A DNA stretch of 64,000 nucleotides from positions 930,001-994,000 of the forward strand of contig NISF01000001.1 of the NCBI GenBank assembly GCA_002270295.1, read 5' to 3'. This DNA comes from Enterobacter sp. 10-1. GTDB taxonomy: Bacteria; Pseudomonadota; Gammaproteobacteria; Enterobacterales; Enterobacteriaceae. Position 1 is the first letter of the stretch; every line of letters begins with the position of its first letter. This document shows positions 49,302 to 58,458 of the stretch, piece by piece. Position numbers and translations under genes: made by a program. Below the pieces are notes generated by a model. It saw nothing but the letters and a program-made list of their open reading frames with translations, had not been told where the DNA came from and searched no databases.

Positions 49302-50543
49302 ATGGATATCGCTCAATTTTCTCCAGTCAACCCGCCGCCGCGTATGCTGATGGGGCCGGGACCGATCAACGCCGACCCGCGCGTGCTGCGCGCCATGTCG
49401 AGCCAGCTTATCGGCCAGTATGACCCGGCGATGACTCACTATATGAACGAAGTGATGGCCCTGTATCGCGGCGTGTTTCGCACCGATAACCGCTGGACGA
49501 TGCTGGTGGACGGGACTTCGCGCGCGGGAATTGAAGCGATTCTGGTCTCCGCCATCCGCCCCGGCGACAGGGTGCTGGTGCCGGTATTTGGCCGCTTTGG
49601 CCACCTGCTGTGTGAAATCGCCCGCCGCTGCCGCGCCGAGGTTCATACCATTGAGGTGCCGTGGGGAGAGGTCTTCAGCCCGCAGCAGATTGAGGACGCC
49701 ATCCGCCGCGTACGCCCGCGCCTGCTGCTAACGGTACAGGGCGATACCTCCACCACCATGCTGCAGCCGCTGGCCGAGCTGGGCGAAATCTGCCGCCGCT
49801 ACGACGTGCTGTTCTATACCGATGCGACCGCTTCGCTGGGCGGTAACGCCCTCGAAAGCGACGCGTGGGGGCTGGATGCGGTATCGGCGGGGATGCAGAA
49901 GTGTCTTGGCGGCCCGTCCGGGACCTCGCCCGTCACCCTGAGCGCGCGGATGGAGGAGGCTATTCGTCGCCGCAAGTGCGTAGAAGAGGGGATTCGCACC
50001 GACGCCCATCTCGACGGCGTTGATGAGGCGATCTACTCCAACTACTTCGATCTCGGCATGATCATGGATTACTGGGGGCCGGAGCGCCTGAATCACCATA
50101 CCGAGGCCACCTCGGCGCTGTTCGCCGCCCGCGAATGCGCCCGCCTGATCCTTGAGGAGGGGCTGGATAACGGCATTGCCCGGCATAAGTTGCACGGCGA
50201 TGCGCTGCTGAAGGGGATCCAGGCGATGGGGCTGGAGATCTTCGGCGACCTGCAGCACAAGATGAATAATGTGCTGGGAGTGGTTATTCCGCAGGGGATC
50301 AACGGCGACCAGCTGCGTAAAATCATGCTCGACGATTTCGCCATCGAGATCGGCACCTCGTTCGGCCCGCTGCACGGCAAGGTATGGCGTATCGGCACGA
50401 TGGGCTATAACGCGCGCAAAGATTGCGTGATGACCACCCTCAGCGCTCTGGAGTCGGTGCTGAACCACCTCAAATTTGCCACCACTCAGGGCGCCGCCAT
50501 GCAGGCGGCATGGGACCACTACCGCAGCGAGAGTCCGCAATGA
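49302..50543 (+). CDS. hpxJ: ureidoglycine aminotransferase
   Basis: 413 residues of class V PLP aminotransferase fold (PucG-like). The PLP lysine is K200 in SAGMQKCLGGPSG, and DGTSRAGIEA, DTSTTM and FYTDATASLGG contribute cofactor contacts. The K. pneumoniae enzyme moves the amino group of ureidoglycine to an oxo acid, giving oxalurate, which then feeds the HpxX/Y/W branch. Its stop overlaps hpxK by four bases. Confidence 0.94.
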   Translation: MDIAQFSPVNPPPRMLMGPGPINADPRVLRAMSSQLIGQYDPAMTHYMNEVMALYRGVFRTDNRWTMLVDGTSRAGIEAILVSAIRPGDRVLVPVFGRFGHLLCEIARRCRAEVHTIEVPWGEVFSPQQIEDAIRRVRPRLLLTVQGDTSTTMLQPLAELGEICRRYDVLFYTDATASLGGNALESDAWGLDAVSAGMQKCLGGPSGTSPVTLSARMEEAIRRRKCVEEGIRTDAHLDGVDEAIYSNYFDLGMIMDYWGPERLNHHTEATSALFAARECARLILEEGLDNGIARHKLHGDALLKGIQAMGLEIFGDLQHKMNNVLGVVIPQGINGDQLRKIMLDDFAIEIGTSFGPLHGKVWRIGTMGYNARKDCVMTTLSALESVLNHLKFATTQGAAMQAAWDHYRSESPQ

Positions 50544-51802
50544 GCCAACCGGTACGCCAGCAGGCGGAGTGGGCGCAGGCCGCGGCGCGGGTGATGGTGC
50601 GGGCCGATGAGCTGGCCGCGATCAGCGAAACCGCTGATGCGCTGACCCGGGTTTATCTTTCACCGCAGCATCTGCAGGCCAACCAGCAGGTCGCACGCTG
50701 GATGACCGAGGCCGGGATGCGCGTCTGGCAGGATAGCGTCGGCAATATTTGCGGGCGCTACGAAGGGGAGCAGGCAGGGGCCGCGGCCATTCTGTTAGGT
50801 TCGCATCTCGATACCGTCCGCAACGCCGGGCGCTACGACGGCATGCTGGGGGTGCTGACGGCGATTGAGGTAGTACAAAGCCTCTATCAGCAGGGGCGAC
50901 GGCCGGCGCGGGCGATTGAAATTGTCGGCTTCTGCGATGAGGAAGGGACGCGTTTCGGCATTACTCTGCTCGGCAGCCGGGGTTTGACCGGCACCTGGCC
51001 CGAGGGCTGGCTGGCGCAGACCGATGCCGAAGGCACCAGCGTGGCGCAGGCGATGACGCAGGTCGGGCTCGATCCGACGCGGGTCGCGCTCGCCGCCCGC
51101 CGGGTGGAGGAGATTGCCGCCTACCTGGAGCTGCATATCGAGCAGGGGCCGTGCCTCGAACAGGAGGGGCTGGCGCTGGGCGTGGTTGAGGCGATCAACG
51201 GCGCGCGCCGCCTGAACTGTCGCTTTCGCGGAGAGGCGGGCCACGCGGGGACGGTACCGATGAGCCACCGCCGGGATGCGCTGGCCGCCGCCGCCGAATG
51301 GATGACGCTGATTGAGAGCCGAACCCGGCAGCAGGGGGGCAACCTCGTGGCCACGGTAGGCACCCTGCGCTGCGCGCCGGGGGCGGTCAACGTGATCCCC
51401 GGCGAGGTGACGCTGAGCCTTGATATTCGCGGCCCGCACGAGGGGCCGTTAGAGGCGCTGCTGGACACGCTGCTCGACGATGCGCGGACGATTGCCGACC
51501 GCCGGGGCCTGCAGTTTGGCTCCGAGGAGTTCTACCGGATTGCGGCCACCGCCTGCGATGAGCGGCTGCAGAAGGTGCTGAGTACCGCAGTCTGCCGGGT
51601 GCAGGATCGTTCCCTGTCGCTGCCGAGCGGCGCCGGGCACGACGCCATCGCGATGGCCGAACGCTGGCCGGTAGGGATGCTGTTTGTCCGCTGCAAAGGC
51701 GGCGTCAGCCATCATCCGGCGGAGTCGGTGACGGCGGCGGACGTCGCGCTGGCGATCGCGGCGTTTAGCCAGGCAACGCTGGCGCTGAGCGATATTACCT
51801 GA
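50540..51802 (+). CDS. hpxK: allantoate amidohydrolase
   Basis: 420 residues from ATG 50540 (MSQPVRQQAEWAQA). It is an M20/Zn-dependent hydantoinase-carbamoylase-type enzyme: metal ligands in GSHLDTVRNAGRYDG, FCDEEGTRFG and ELHIEQGP, and a late His in KGGVSHHPAESV. It splits allantoate to ureidoglycine, CO2 and ammonia. It is the last gene of the operon and is followed by a CCCTCCC/GGGAGGG hairpin. Confidence 0.94.
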   Translation: MSQPVRQQAEWAQAAARVMVRADELAAISETADALTRVYLSPQHLQANQQVARWMTEAGMRVWQDSVGNICGRYEGEQAGAAAILLGSHLDTVRNAGRYDGMLGVLTAIEVVQSLYQQGRRPARAIEIVGFCDEEGTRFGITLLGSRGLTGTWPEGWLAQTDAEGTSVAQAMTQVGLDPTRVALAARRVEEIAAYLELHIEQGPCLEQEGLALGVVEAINGARRLNCRFRGEAGHAGTVPMSHRRDALAAAAEWMTLIESRTRQQGGNLVATVGTLRCAPGAVNVIPGEVTLSLDIRGPHEGPLEALLDTLLDDARTIADRRGLQFGSEEFYRIAATACDERLQKVLSTAVCRVQDRSLSLPSGAGHDAIAMAERWPVGMLFVRCKGGVSHHPAESVTAADVALAIAAFSQATLALSDIT

Positions 51803-51807
51803 TATTT

Positions 51808-51826
51808 CCCTCCCGTTTTGGGAGGG
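51808..51826 (+). terminator. hairpin behind hpxK
   Basis: CCCTCCC and GGGAGGG pair around GTTTT. It starts six bases after the hpxK stop. There is no T-run directly after it. Confidence 0.55.
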
Positions 51827-52009
51827 GAAAGTCGGGGGGATTTGTAAAAAAATTAGCACTAAATGCTAAAAATGCCGCAGGCGATCGCTATACCATCCGC
51901 GGCACTGACCTCGTCGCCACGGATTGGTAGTCAGTTGGAAAAATTCCGCGGGGTCAGTCCACTCTCTTAGTCCACCTTTTATACCCACTTCGTGCCGCTT
52001 ATTTACGCT

Positions 52010-52027
52010 CCCGCTATGCGGGTTTTT
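52010..52027 (+). terminator. short intrinsic terminator
   Basis: CCCGC and GCGGG pair around TAT, followed by TTTTT. It lies 71 bases before the diguanylate cyclase start, so it would end read-through from hpxK or attenuate a leader. Confidence 0.6.
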
Positions 52028-52097
52028 GATGCGCCGAATCTCATCGGGCTGGTATGCTGCGTTTTGAGAGAGACAACGTTGTTTGAGAGACACGCCG

Positions 52098-52997
52098 ATG
52101 CCTGATTTACAAAAACATTTGCCTCCCAAGGCCCCGCTGGCCACTTCCCCGGGTAACCTGCTTCCCGCGCTATTCGTGATTATCGCCGTATCGGCGTTAT
52201 GCGTTTTTATTTCCCAACCTTTAGGCCCCTGGAACGTGATATTTGCCAACTCCGGATTCTATATTGATCTGCTGGCCCTGCTGTTTCTGGTATTTATGCT
52301 GTGGAATTCTGCAAAAGTCAGAATGAGCCACGTGGCGGTTAACTGGGTGCGCTACGGGCTGCTGCTGTGGATCGCCGGCGGCACCTTCGATTTAATGGAC
52401 GAGATTTTCGTCCAGCCGCGATGGATGGGCTACTACTGCGAAGATCTGCTGCGCCTGTCGGGCATGCTCCTGACCACTATCGGGATCTACAAAATTATCG
52501 ATCGCATTAACATCCTCTACGTCGACGCGCGCTCGCAATCGCTTAAAGATGAATTAACCCAACTGCCCAACCGGCGCTTTTTTATTGATACCATTCGCGA
52601 AAAGCAGGGCCACCAGCTGGCGCTGATGATTCTCGACATCGATTTCTTCAAGAAAATTAATGATACCTACGGTCACCTGGTGGGCGATGAGGTGCTGTTT
52701 GCGCTCGGCAAGCAGCTGGCAAAATTAACCAGCGCTAAAATACAGCCGGCGAGGATTGGCGGCGAGGAGTTCGCCATTATTATCGACGGTATGTCGCCTG
52801 ACGAGGTGCGCGGCCTGGCGCAGTCGATTCTGGAGAATGTCCGCACCATTTTGATTAATAGCGACTACCCGCTGTCGGTGAGTATCGGCGTCGGCATGCG
52901 CGGCCGCGATGAGCCTCAGGAAACGTTTATCAAGAAAGTGGATGAAGCGTTGTACAAGGCGAAAAATAACGGCCGCGGCCGGGTGGAGTGGGCCTGA
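52098..52997 (+). CDS. membrane diguanylate cyclase (GGEEF)
   Basis: 299 residues from ATG 52098 (TTG 52083 possible). About four membrane helices form the N-terminal sensor (20-125), then a GGDEF domain with RIGGEEF (GGEEF is an active variant), LILDIDFFKKINDTYGH-like MILDIDFFKKINDTYGH and DEALYKAKNNGRGRV. It should make cyclic di-GMP from GTP. The RxxD inhibitory site is not visible, so feedback may be weak. It is not related to the purine genes by any sequence sign. Confidence 0.9.
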   Translation: MPDLQKHLPPKAPLATSPGNLLPALFVIIAVSALCVFISQPLGPWNVIFANSGFYIDLLALLFLVFMLWNSAKVRMSHVAVNWVRYGLLLWIAGGTFDLMDEIFVQPRWMGYYCEDLLRLSGMLLTTIGIYKIIDRINILYVDARSQSLKDELTQLPNRRFFIDTIREKQGHQLALMILDIDFFKKINDTYGHLVGDEVLFALGKQLAKLTSAKIQPARIGGEEFAIIIDGMSPDEVRGLAQSILENVRTILINSDYPLSVSIGVGMRGRDEPQETFIKKVDEALYKAKNNGRGRVEWA

Positions 52998-53010
52998 CGC
53001 GCGGCGGGAA

Positions 53011-53844
53011 TTACGCCTGCTGCGCGCTGCGGCAGTGGCGACGATACTCTGAAGGGGAGCGCTCGGTGTAGCGTTTAAAGACCCGGCAAAAATAGTTGCT
53101 GTCGACGAAACCGCAGTTATGGGCGATCTCTTTGACCTTTAAATCATAGCCGCGCAGCAGCTTTTTGGCTTTTTCCAGCCGAACGCTGGTCAGATATTCG
53201 TTAAACCCGACGGAGCCCGATTTCTGGAATATATGCGAGAGGTAGTTGGGGGTAATATGGAAACGTTTCGCCACCGACTCCCGGGTTAAGGGCTGGCTGA
53301 GATTGTCCTCCAGAAAATCCTGGACGGCCAAAAACAGATCGCGGCTCCGGCTGACCCGCATCTCAAGCCCGACGAGCTGCTCAAGACAATGGCTTAATAG
53401 CGCCGACACCACCAGCCTGGCGGTGACCGGGTCCGGCTGAAGGCAGATTTCATTCAGCGCCAACAGCAGATACGATCCGACGCGCGGCCCAAGCCGGGCG
53501 ACGTTTTGCTTCTCCGTGTGCAGCTGCTTGCCATCCCAGCGCTGGATGCAGAATCCCAGCTTTTGTCTGCCGAACAGGATGCTCAGCGTCGACGCCGGGC
53601 CGGTCCACTCCGGTAACGTCCATTTACCTGCCTGCACGTACAGCGCCTGCGATAGCCTTAGCTGGCTATCAGACAGCGGCAAACCGCGCTCTCTTAGCTC
53701 GCCGTCCAGCACAATTTCCAGCCGAGGGAAGGGCACTTTATAGGCCAGCTCAGGGACCGATACGTCCGGCTCAGGGAATCTGACCTGCAGCGTATCCTGC
53801 TGATTGACCAGGCGATGTAGAATTTCCGGCAGATCTGCAATCAT
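53011..53844 (-). CDS. yijO: AraC-family regulator, YijO-like
   Basis: 277 residues. The C-terminal AraC domain is complete (LTRESVAKRFHITPNYLSHIFQKSGSVGFNEYLTSVRLEKAKKLL, then VKEIAHNCGFVDSNYFCRVFKRYTERSPSEYRR). The N-terminal domain is a distinct sensor of about 165 residues. In E. coli yijO follows frwD in the ptsA-frw-pfl cluster, and here it lies at the same end, separated by a PhyH gene. It probably regulates the cluster, which has not been shown. Confidence 0.82.
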   Translation of the reverse strand: MIADLPEILHRLVNQQDTLQVRFPEPDVSVPELAYKVPFPRLEIVLDGELRERGLPLSDSQLRLSQALYVQAGKWTLPEWTGPASTLSILFGRQKLGFCIQRWDGKQLHTEKQNVARLGPRVGSYLLLALNEICLQPDPVTARLVVSALLSHCLEQLVGLEMRVSRSRDLFLAVQDFLEDNLSQPLTRESVAKRFHITPNYLSHIFQKSGSVGFNEYLTSVRLEKAKKLLRGYDLKVKEIAHNCGFVDSNYFCRVFKRYTERSPSEYRRHCRSAQQA

Positions 53845-54095
53845 CCTCTAAACCCCGAAAGATAGCTATTATCCTTTTGATTATAAACTATTTTATAAAT
53901 AAATGACGCGGTTGGATCACCTTGCAGCGCGCCGGCTTCGCCGCGGACGGCAGCGGATGCGGAGATTTTGATGGCAATCACAGTTTGCTCCCCCGCGTAC
54001 GGATATCCAGTTTTTCGTAGGATTAGCCTCATGTATTTCAGCCGGCCGCCGTTTAAAGTTTATTTCGTGTTATCGAAAGGTTAAAGGAAATAAAT

Positions 54096-54863
54096 ATGGA
54101 ACATCAGTCTGCCGTATATCTGGATGCGCTTGGCGCCAATATTGCGCTTACAGAAAAGATGAAAGAGGAGCTGAATACCCTCGGCTACACCGTGGTGCAT
54201 GGCGTCGCCGACCCGCAATGGCTGGAGGCGATGCGGGACCTTATCGACGAGATTGTTGAGAAAGAGGGGGATAATCTCGCCATCGAACACCATCAGGAAG
54301 CGACGGCGACCCGTATTGCCAACCTGATTAACAAGGGCGTGATTTGGGAGAAAGTCTGGGCTCATCCGCTGATCCTCTCCGCCTGTCGGTATATTTTTCA
54401 GGGCGATTTTAAGATTTCCAGCCTCAATGCGCGGGAAGCGTTGCTCAACGGCGGCAGCCAGCCGCTGCATGCCGACTGGAAAAAGCCGCGACCGGATTTT
54501 CCGAAAGTACATCTGGTAAATACGATTTGGGCTATTGACGATTTAAGCGCCGAAAATGGCGCGCCGCGCATTATTCCCGGCACTCATCTGCGACCGGAGC
54601 TGCCGGAGGACGTGCTGGAGGACCCCGAGCTGCCGCATCCTGACGAGGTGGTGTTTGCCGCGCCAGCGGGAAGCGTGATGATTTATAACGCTCATACCTG
54701 GCACGGCGGCACCTGCAATCACATCGGCAGCAGAAGGCGCGTGCTGCACGGTCTCTATATCGACAGGCAAGATACGCCGCAGCAGGACCAGCAGCGCTGG
54801 CTCAGGCCTGAAACGGCAAGTCGTCTGACGCCGGCGCAAAAATGGTTGCTTGATGTGAAGTAG
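54096..54863 (+). CDS. phytanoyl-CoA dioxygenase (PhyH) family protein
   Basis: 255 residues with a 2-oxoglutarate/Fe(II) oxygenase core: the HxD pair is in SQPLHADWKKP (about 126-128), followed by GAPRIIPGTHLRPELP and the distal His in YNAHTWHGGTCNH. An Arg in RRRVLHGLYI may bind 2-oxoglutarate. Members hydroxylate lipids or small acids. It lies between yijO and frwD, where E. coli has no gene, and is divergent from yijO. AAAGGAAAT precedes its ATG. Confidence 0.85.
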   Translation: MEHQSAVYLDALGANIALTEKMKEELNTLGYTVVHGVADPQWLEAMRDLIDEIVEKEGDNLAIEHHQEATATRIANLINKGVIWEKVWAHPLILSACRYIFQGDFKISSLNAREALLNGGSQPLHADWKKPRPDFPKVHLVNTIWAIDDLSAENGAPRIIPGTHLRPELPEDVLEDPELPHPDEVVFAAPAGSVMIYNAHTWHGGTCNHIGSRRRVLHGLYIDRQDTPQQDQQRWLRPETASRLTPAQKWLLDVK

Positions 54864-54874
54864 GCCAGCGAAGT

Positions 54875-54902
54875 AAGGGCGGTTCAGGGGAGCCGCCCTT
54901 TG
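54875..54902. terminator. bidirectional terminator phyH/frwD
   Basis: AAGGGCGG and CCGCCCTT pair around a 10-base loop, with T-rich and A-rich ends. It ends both the PhyH gene and the converging frw-pfl operon. Confidence 0.8.
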
Positions 54903-54914
54903 CTGAAGGAAAGG

Positions 54915-55256
54915 TCAGGGAATATCCAGATAGACGACCGGTTTTTTCATGATGCACTTCACCGCCTCGATAACCTGCTGCGGCTGAAGTAAAAAAGTTT
55001 TGATGCTGGTTTTAATGGTCCGTACGCCGATAAACCGTTGCGCATCGTCGATTTCAATATCTGTCACCAGCAGCACCACGTCGGCGTGGGTAATTTCGTC
55101 AGGGGTAATCTTATTCTCAACGCCTAATGCGCCCTGGGTTTCAATTTTCATATGCCATTTTTCATGGTGAGCGACTTTGACCAGACGTTCCGCCGCCATA
55201 TAGGTGTGCGCCACGCCGCTGACGCAGGCGGTCACCGCTACGATATTCAGTTCCAT
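54915..55256 (-). CDS. frwD: PTS fructose-like EIIB component
   Basis: 113 residues of the PTS fructose EIIB fold. The phosphorylated cysteine is C11 in VAVTACVSGVAHTYMAAERL. It matches FrwD of E. coli in length and position. It would transfer phosphate from an EIIA (probably the C-terminal domain of PtsA) to a sugar taken up by FrwC. It is the last gene of the frwCB-pflDC-frwD operon. Confidence 0.93.
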   Translation of the reverse strand: MELNIVAVTACVSGVAHTYMAAERLVKVAHHEKWHMKIETQGALGVENKITPDEITHADVVLLVTDIEIDDAQRFIGVRTIKTSIKTFLLQPQQVIEAVKCIMKKPVVYLDIP

Positions 55257-55271
55257 ATTCTCCTCCAGGCG

Positions 55272-56147
55272 CTAACCGCCGATGGTGACGCGAAAACCCG
55301 CTTTCTCAGCCATAATCCTGAATGGCTCAATCTGTGACGCGTCCGGGGCCTTAATTTTCGCCATCGACCACTTCCTGCCGAGCAGCGCGTATTTAGGCTC
55401 GCCATATTGATGGAACGGTAGAAGATGTATTTCAGGAAGCTTAAATGGCGCCAGAAACGCCAGGATTTGCCGGAAGTTCTCTTCGCTAAGCGTATACCCG
55501 GGAATGAGCGGTACCCTGGGAATAACCCGAATGCGCTTGTCCACCAGCCTGCTGAAATTATCTAGCACCCGCGGTACATCGATCCGCAGCTGAGCCTGCG
55601 CGCGACCGGTATCCATGATTTTCAGATCGAACAGCACCTCATCGCACTGCCTGGCGAGCGGGTAAAAGCGGCTGAACGCCGCGTCGCCGGCCGTTTCAAT
55701 CGCCGTGCGTATTCCCAGCTGGCGTAAGGTTTGCAGGAAGCGGGTTGCAAACCCGGCCTGCATTAATACTTCGCCGCCTGACAGGGTGACGCCGCCGCCG
55801 GAGGCGCGAAAGAAAACGTCATCCTTGAGGACTTCCTTAACTAAATTATTCAGCGTCACGTCGCGGCCGATTTGCTCCCATGCGCCGGAGGGGCACTCTT
55901 CGACATCCTGCTGGCAGCGCGTACAGCGCAGGCATTTGCTCTCCCGGCGTACGGTCTCTATTTTAGTGGAGATAGATTCCGGGTTGGCGCACCACGGACA
56001 GACGTGCGGGCAGCCTTTAAAAAAGACCACCGTCCTGATCCCCAGGCCATCGTTCAGCGAGTAGCGCTGGATGTTAAAAATGCGCGCCCGATCGGCGCGC
56101 GTCTCCAGAACCTCACAGCTGATGCGCGGTGCGGTGGATAATGTCAT
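55272..56147 (-). CDS. pflC: glycyl-radical enzyme activating protein
   Basis: 291 residues from ATG 56147, seven bases after AGGAG; the gene overlaps pflD by 35 bases. It is a radical-SAM protein: CPHVCPWC provides CxxxCxxC for the catalytic 4Fe-4S cluster, an extra cysteine cluster (CLRCTRCQQDVEECP) is a ferredoxin-like insert, and SGGEVLMQ helps bind S-adenosylmethionine. It should generate the glycyl radical on PflD. Confidence 0.93.
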   Translation of the reverse strand: MTLSTAPRISCEVLETRADRARIFNIQRYSLNDGLGIRTVVFFKGCPHVCPWCANPESISTKIETVRRESKCLRCTRCQQDVEECPSGAWEQIGRDVTLNNLVKEVLKDDVFFRASGGGVTLSGGEVLMQAGFATRFLQTLRQLGIRTAIETAGDAAFSRFYPLARQCDEVLFDLKIMDTGRAQAQLRIDVPRVLDNFSRLVDKRIRVIPRVPLIPGYTLSEENFRQILAFLAPFKLPEIHLLPFHQYGEPKYALLGRKWSMAKIKAPDASQIEPFRIMAEKAGFRVTIGG

Positions 56148-58410
56148 CCTGAATCTCCTTTGATAGCTCGACAAAGAAGGCGCTGTAACCCGCTACGCGC
56201 ACCACCAGGCCTGCGAAATCCTGGGGACGCTGCTGCGCTTCGCGCAGGGTATCGGCATTGACCACGTTGAACTGGATATGCTGAAGCTTGAGCTTGCTGA
56301 ATGCCTGCAAAAAGTCAGCCAGCTTATTGAGGCCGCCGTCACCGGCAAGGGTAGCCGGCGTAAACTTCACGTTAAGCAGCGTACCGTTGGATAAAAGATA
56401 GTTATCCAGCTTGCTGACGGATTTTAGTACCGCCGTCGGCCCTTGAGAGTCCTGGCCGACCATTGGCGAAAGTCCGCCGTCGGCTAGCTGATCGCCGGCC
56501 AGACGACCGTCGGGCGTTGCGCCGACCACTGACCCCAGGGGCACGTGCGCTGAGACGGTGTAGGAACCCGGCGTGAAATGCCCGCCGCGCGGGTTGAGAT
56601 ACTGCTCGACTTCTTTACAGTAAAAACGCAGTAAATCGGCGCTGATATTGTCGACTTCATCGATATCATTGCCATATTTTTCAAAACGGTTAATCAGCCG
56701 CGCGCGGATCTTTTCCCCTTCCGGAGTTTTGAAGTTGGCCTTAAGAACCTGAATGAGCTCATCAAAACTCATCCGCTGCTGCTCGAACACCATTCCCTTG
56801 AGCGCATGTAAAGAGTCGCTGAGGTTGGCGATACCAATGCCCTGCACGCCGGAGAAGTTATAGCGCGCTCCGCCCTCGGTGATATCTTTACCGCGTTCAA
56901 TACAGTCCAGAATAAAAGAGGACAGCAGGGGAACCGGCGCCTGGTCGCGATGGCCGATATCGCAAATATTGCTGCCGTTAATCATCAGCTTGATGTAGTA
57001 GCGAATTTTTTCGCGGATTTGGTTGAGCAGCCCGTTCCAGCTCACGTCGGGATTGCCTTCATTCTCCAGGATTACGATCTCCATCACCTTGAGCAGGTTA
57101 AACATCGCAATATCGTGCAGCCCGTATGTTCGCCCGGGGATCGACAGCTCAACGCAGCCGACGACGGCGTAGTCGCGAGCATCCTCAAGCGATACCCCGC
57201 GATTCAAAAACGCCGGAATTACGACTTCATCATTAAAGACCTGCGGGATACCGGTACCCAGACGGATCGTTTCTGCGGTCTTGCGCAGGAACGGACGGTC
57301 GATCAGCTCATTGACGCGGACGCCAAGATTAGGCTGCGGTAGCCGGACTTTCTGATACGCATCAAGAGCCAGAAACGAGAGTACGTTCACCGCGCTGCGT
57401 CCGGTCTCGCTCAGCCCGCCGAGCAACGCGGTATAGCCGGTCGGGAAGCCGGCAAAATAGCGAGCGCTGCTTGACGAGCGCAGCAGGACGATATCGTTGC
57501 ACTTGACCCACAATGACTCCAGCAGCTCCTGCAGGAAAGCCGGGTCCTGGCCCCGATTTAACGATGTCTGATAGAACGGCAGCATGTACTGGTCGATGCG
57601 ACCCAGCGAGAGGGAGCTGGCGTTAGATTCATGCTGCAAAATAATATTCATATGCCAGAACAGCTGACAGGCCTGGTAGAAATCCTCCGGGCGATGAACC
57701 GCGTTATGCCGGGAGATCGCGGCGATTGCGGCGAGCTCCTGACGCCGCTTAGCGTCGCTGCAGGCGGCGGCCATCTCCTCGGCCAGCAGCGCATAGCGCA
57801 GAATGTGCCGCTGCGAGGCCTCCAGCAGAATCAGCGCGGCCTGATAGAAGTGGTTGCCTGGCGCGCTTTCGGCTGCCGCCCGTAGTTCTGCAACCAGGGC
57901 CGCGAGGCCATTATTGAGCAGCCGGGGGTAGTCGATAATGATATGGCCCTGGCCCTTATCGGTCTGGTTGACGCTGAAAATCTGGGTGCTGACGGCCGCT
58001 TTGACCTCATCGGTCATCCGGGCGTTAATAAAGTCTTTCATCGAGCGCTTTTCCCAGTAAGGAAACAGCGCTTCGCGGTAAATGCGTTTATCTTCTTCGC
58101 TAATGACAAAACGATCCTGGGGGCGAGAGGCGAAGCTGTCCAGTTCGTTCAGTAACCAGTAAGGGTCCATTTCCGGGGAGACGATCCCGGCTCGCGGCTT
58201 GACCGTGCGGTTGCCCACAATGAGTTCATCCTCACGAATCGAGATCTGCACATGGTCAAGGATCCACGCGGTGGCTTTCGCCCGGCGTAATAGCACCGGC
58301 TCACCCGCCGTCTGTTTGTGGCTTGCGGTATACAGCAGCGCCCGCTCAAGCGAGATCTCCCGCGGCTGGGCGAACAAACTGTCTTTTAAGCGTTGAGTAC
58401 GATTCGTCAT
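56113..58410 (-). CDS. pflD: glycyl radical enzyme PflD
   Basis: 765 residues from ATG 58410, the same length as E. coli PflD, to which it is very similar by recall. The thiyl Cys is in VVGCVELSIPG and the radical Gly in VRVAGYSAFF near the C terminus. The GCVE motif is shared with B12-independent diol/glycerol dehydratases rather than with pyruvate formate-lyase (Cys-Cys), so a dehydratase or C-X lyase role is more likely than pyruvate cleavage. The substrate is unknown. It depends on PflC and on anaerobic conditions. Confidence 0.93.
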   Translation of the reverse strand: MTNRTQRLKDSLFAQPREISLERALLYTASHKQTAGEPVLLRRAKATAWILDHVQISIREDELIVGNRTVKPRAGIVSPEMDPYWLLNELDSFASRPQDRFVISEEDKRIYREALFPYWEKRSMKDFINARMTDEVKAAVSTQIFSVNQTDKGQGHIIIDYPRLLNNGLAALVAELRAAAESAPGNHFYQAALILLEASQRHILRYALLAEEMAAACSDAKRRQELAAIAAISRHNAVHRPEDFYQACQLFWHMNIILQHESNASSLSLGRIDQYMLPFYQTSLNRGQDPAFLQELLESLWVKCNDIVLLRSSSSARYFAGFPTGYTALLGGLSETGRSAVNVLSFLALDAYQKVRLPQPNLGVRVNELIDRPFLRKTAETIRLGTGIPQVFNDEVVIPAFLNRGVSLEDARDYAVVGCVELSIPGRTYGLHDIAMFNLLKVMEIVILENEGNPDVSWNGLLNQIREKIRYYIKLMINGSNICDIGHRDQAPVPLLSSFILDCIERGKDITEGGARYNFSGVQGIGIANLSDSLHALKGMVFEQQRMSFDELIQVLKANFKTPEGEKIRARLINRFEKYGNDIDEVDNISADLLRFYCKEVEQYLNPRGGHFTPGSYTVSAHVPLGSVVGATPDGRLAGDQLADGGLSPMVGQDSQGPTAVLKSVSKLDNYLLSNGTLLNVKFTPATLAGDGGLNKLADFLQAFSKLKLQHIQFNVVNADTLREAQQRPQDFAGLVVRVAGYSAFFVELSKEIQDDIIHRTAHQL

Positions 58411-58458
58411 GACAAACTCCATGTTAGTCCGGCGGAGCGCCAGGGCGCTCCGCTCTGT

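Larger units (their letters stand above)
51803..52097. other. intergenic region hpxK to diguanylate cyclase
   Basis: 295 bases with two hairpins (51808-51826 and 52010-52027). No gene is seen between them. Confidence 0.5.
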
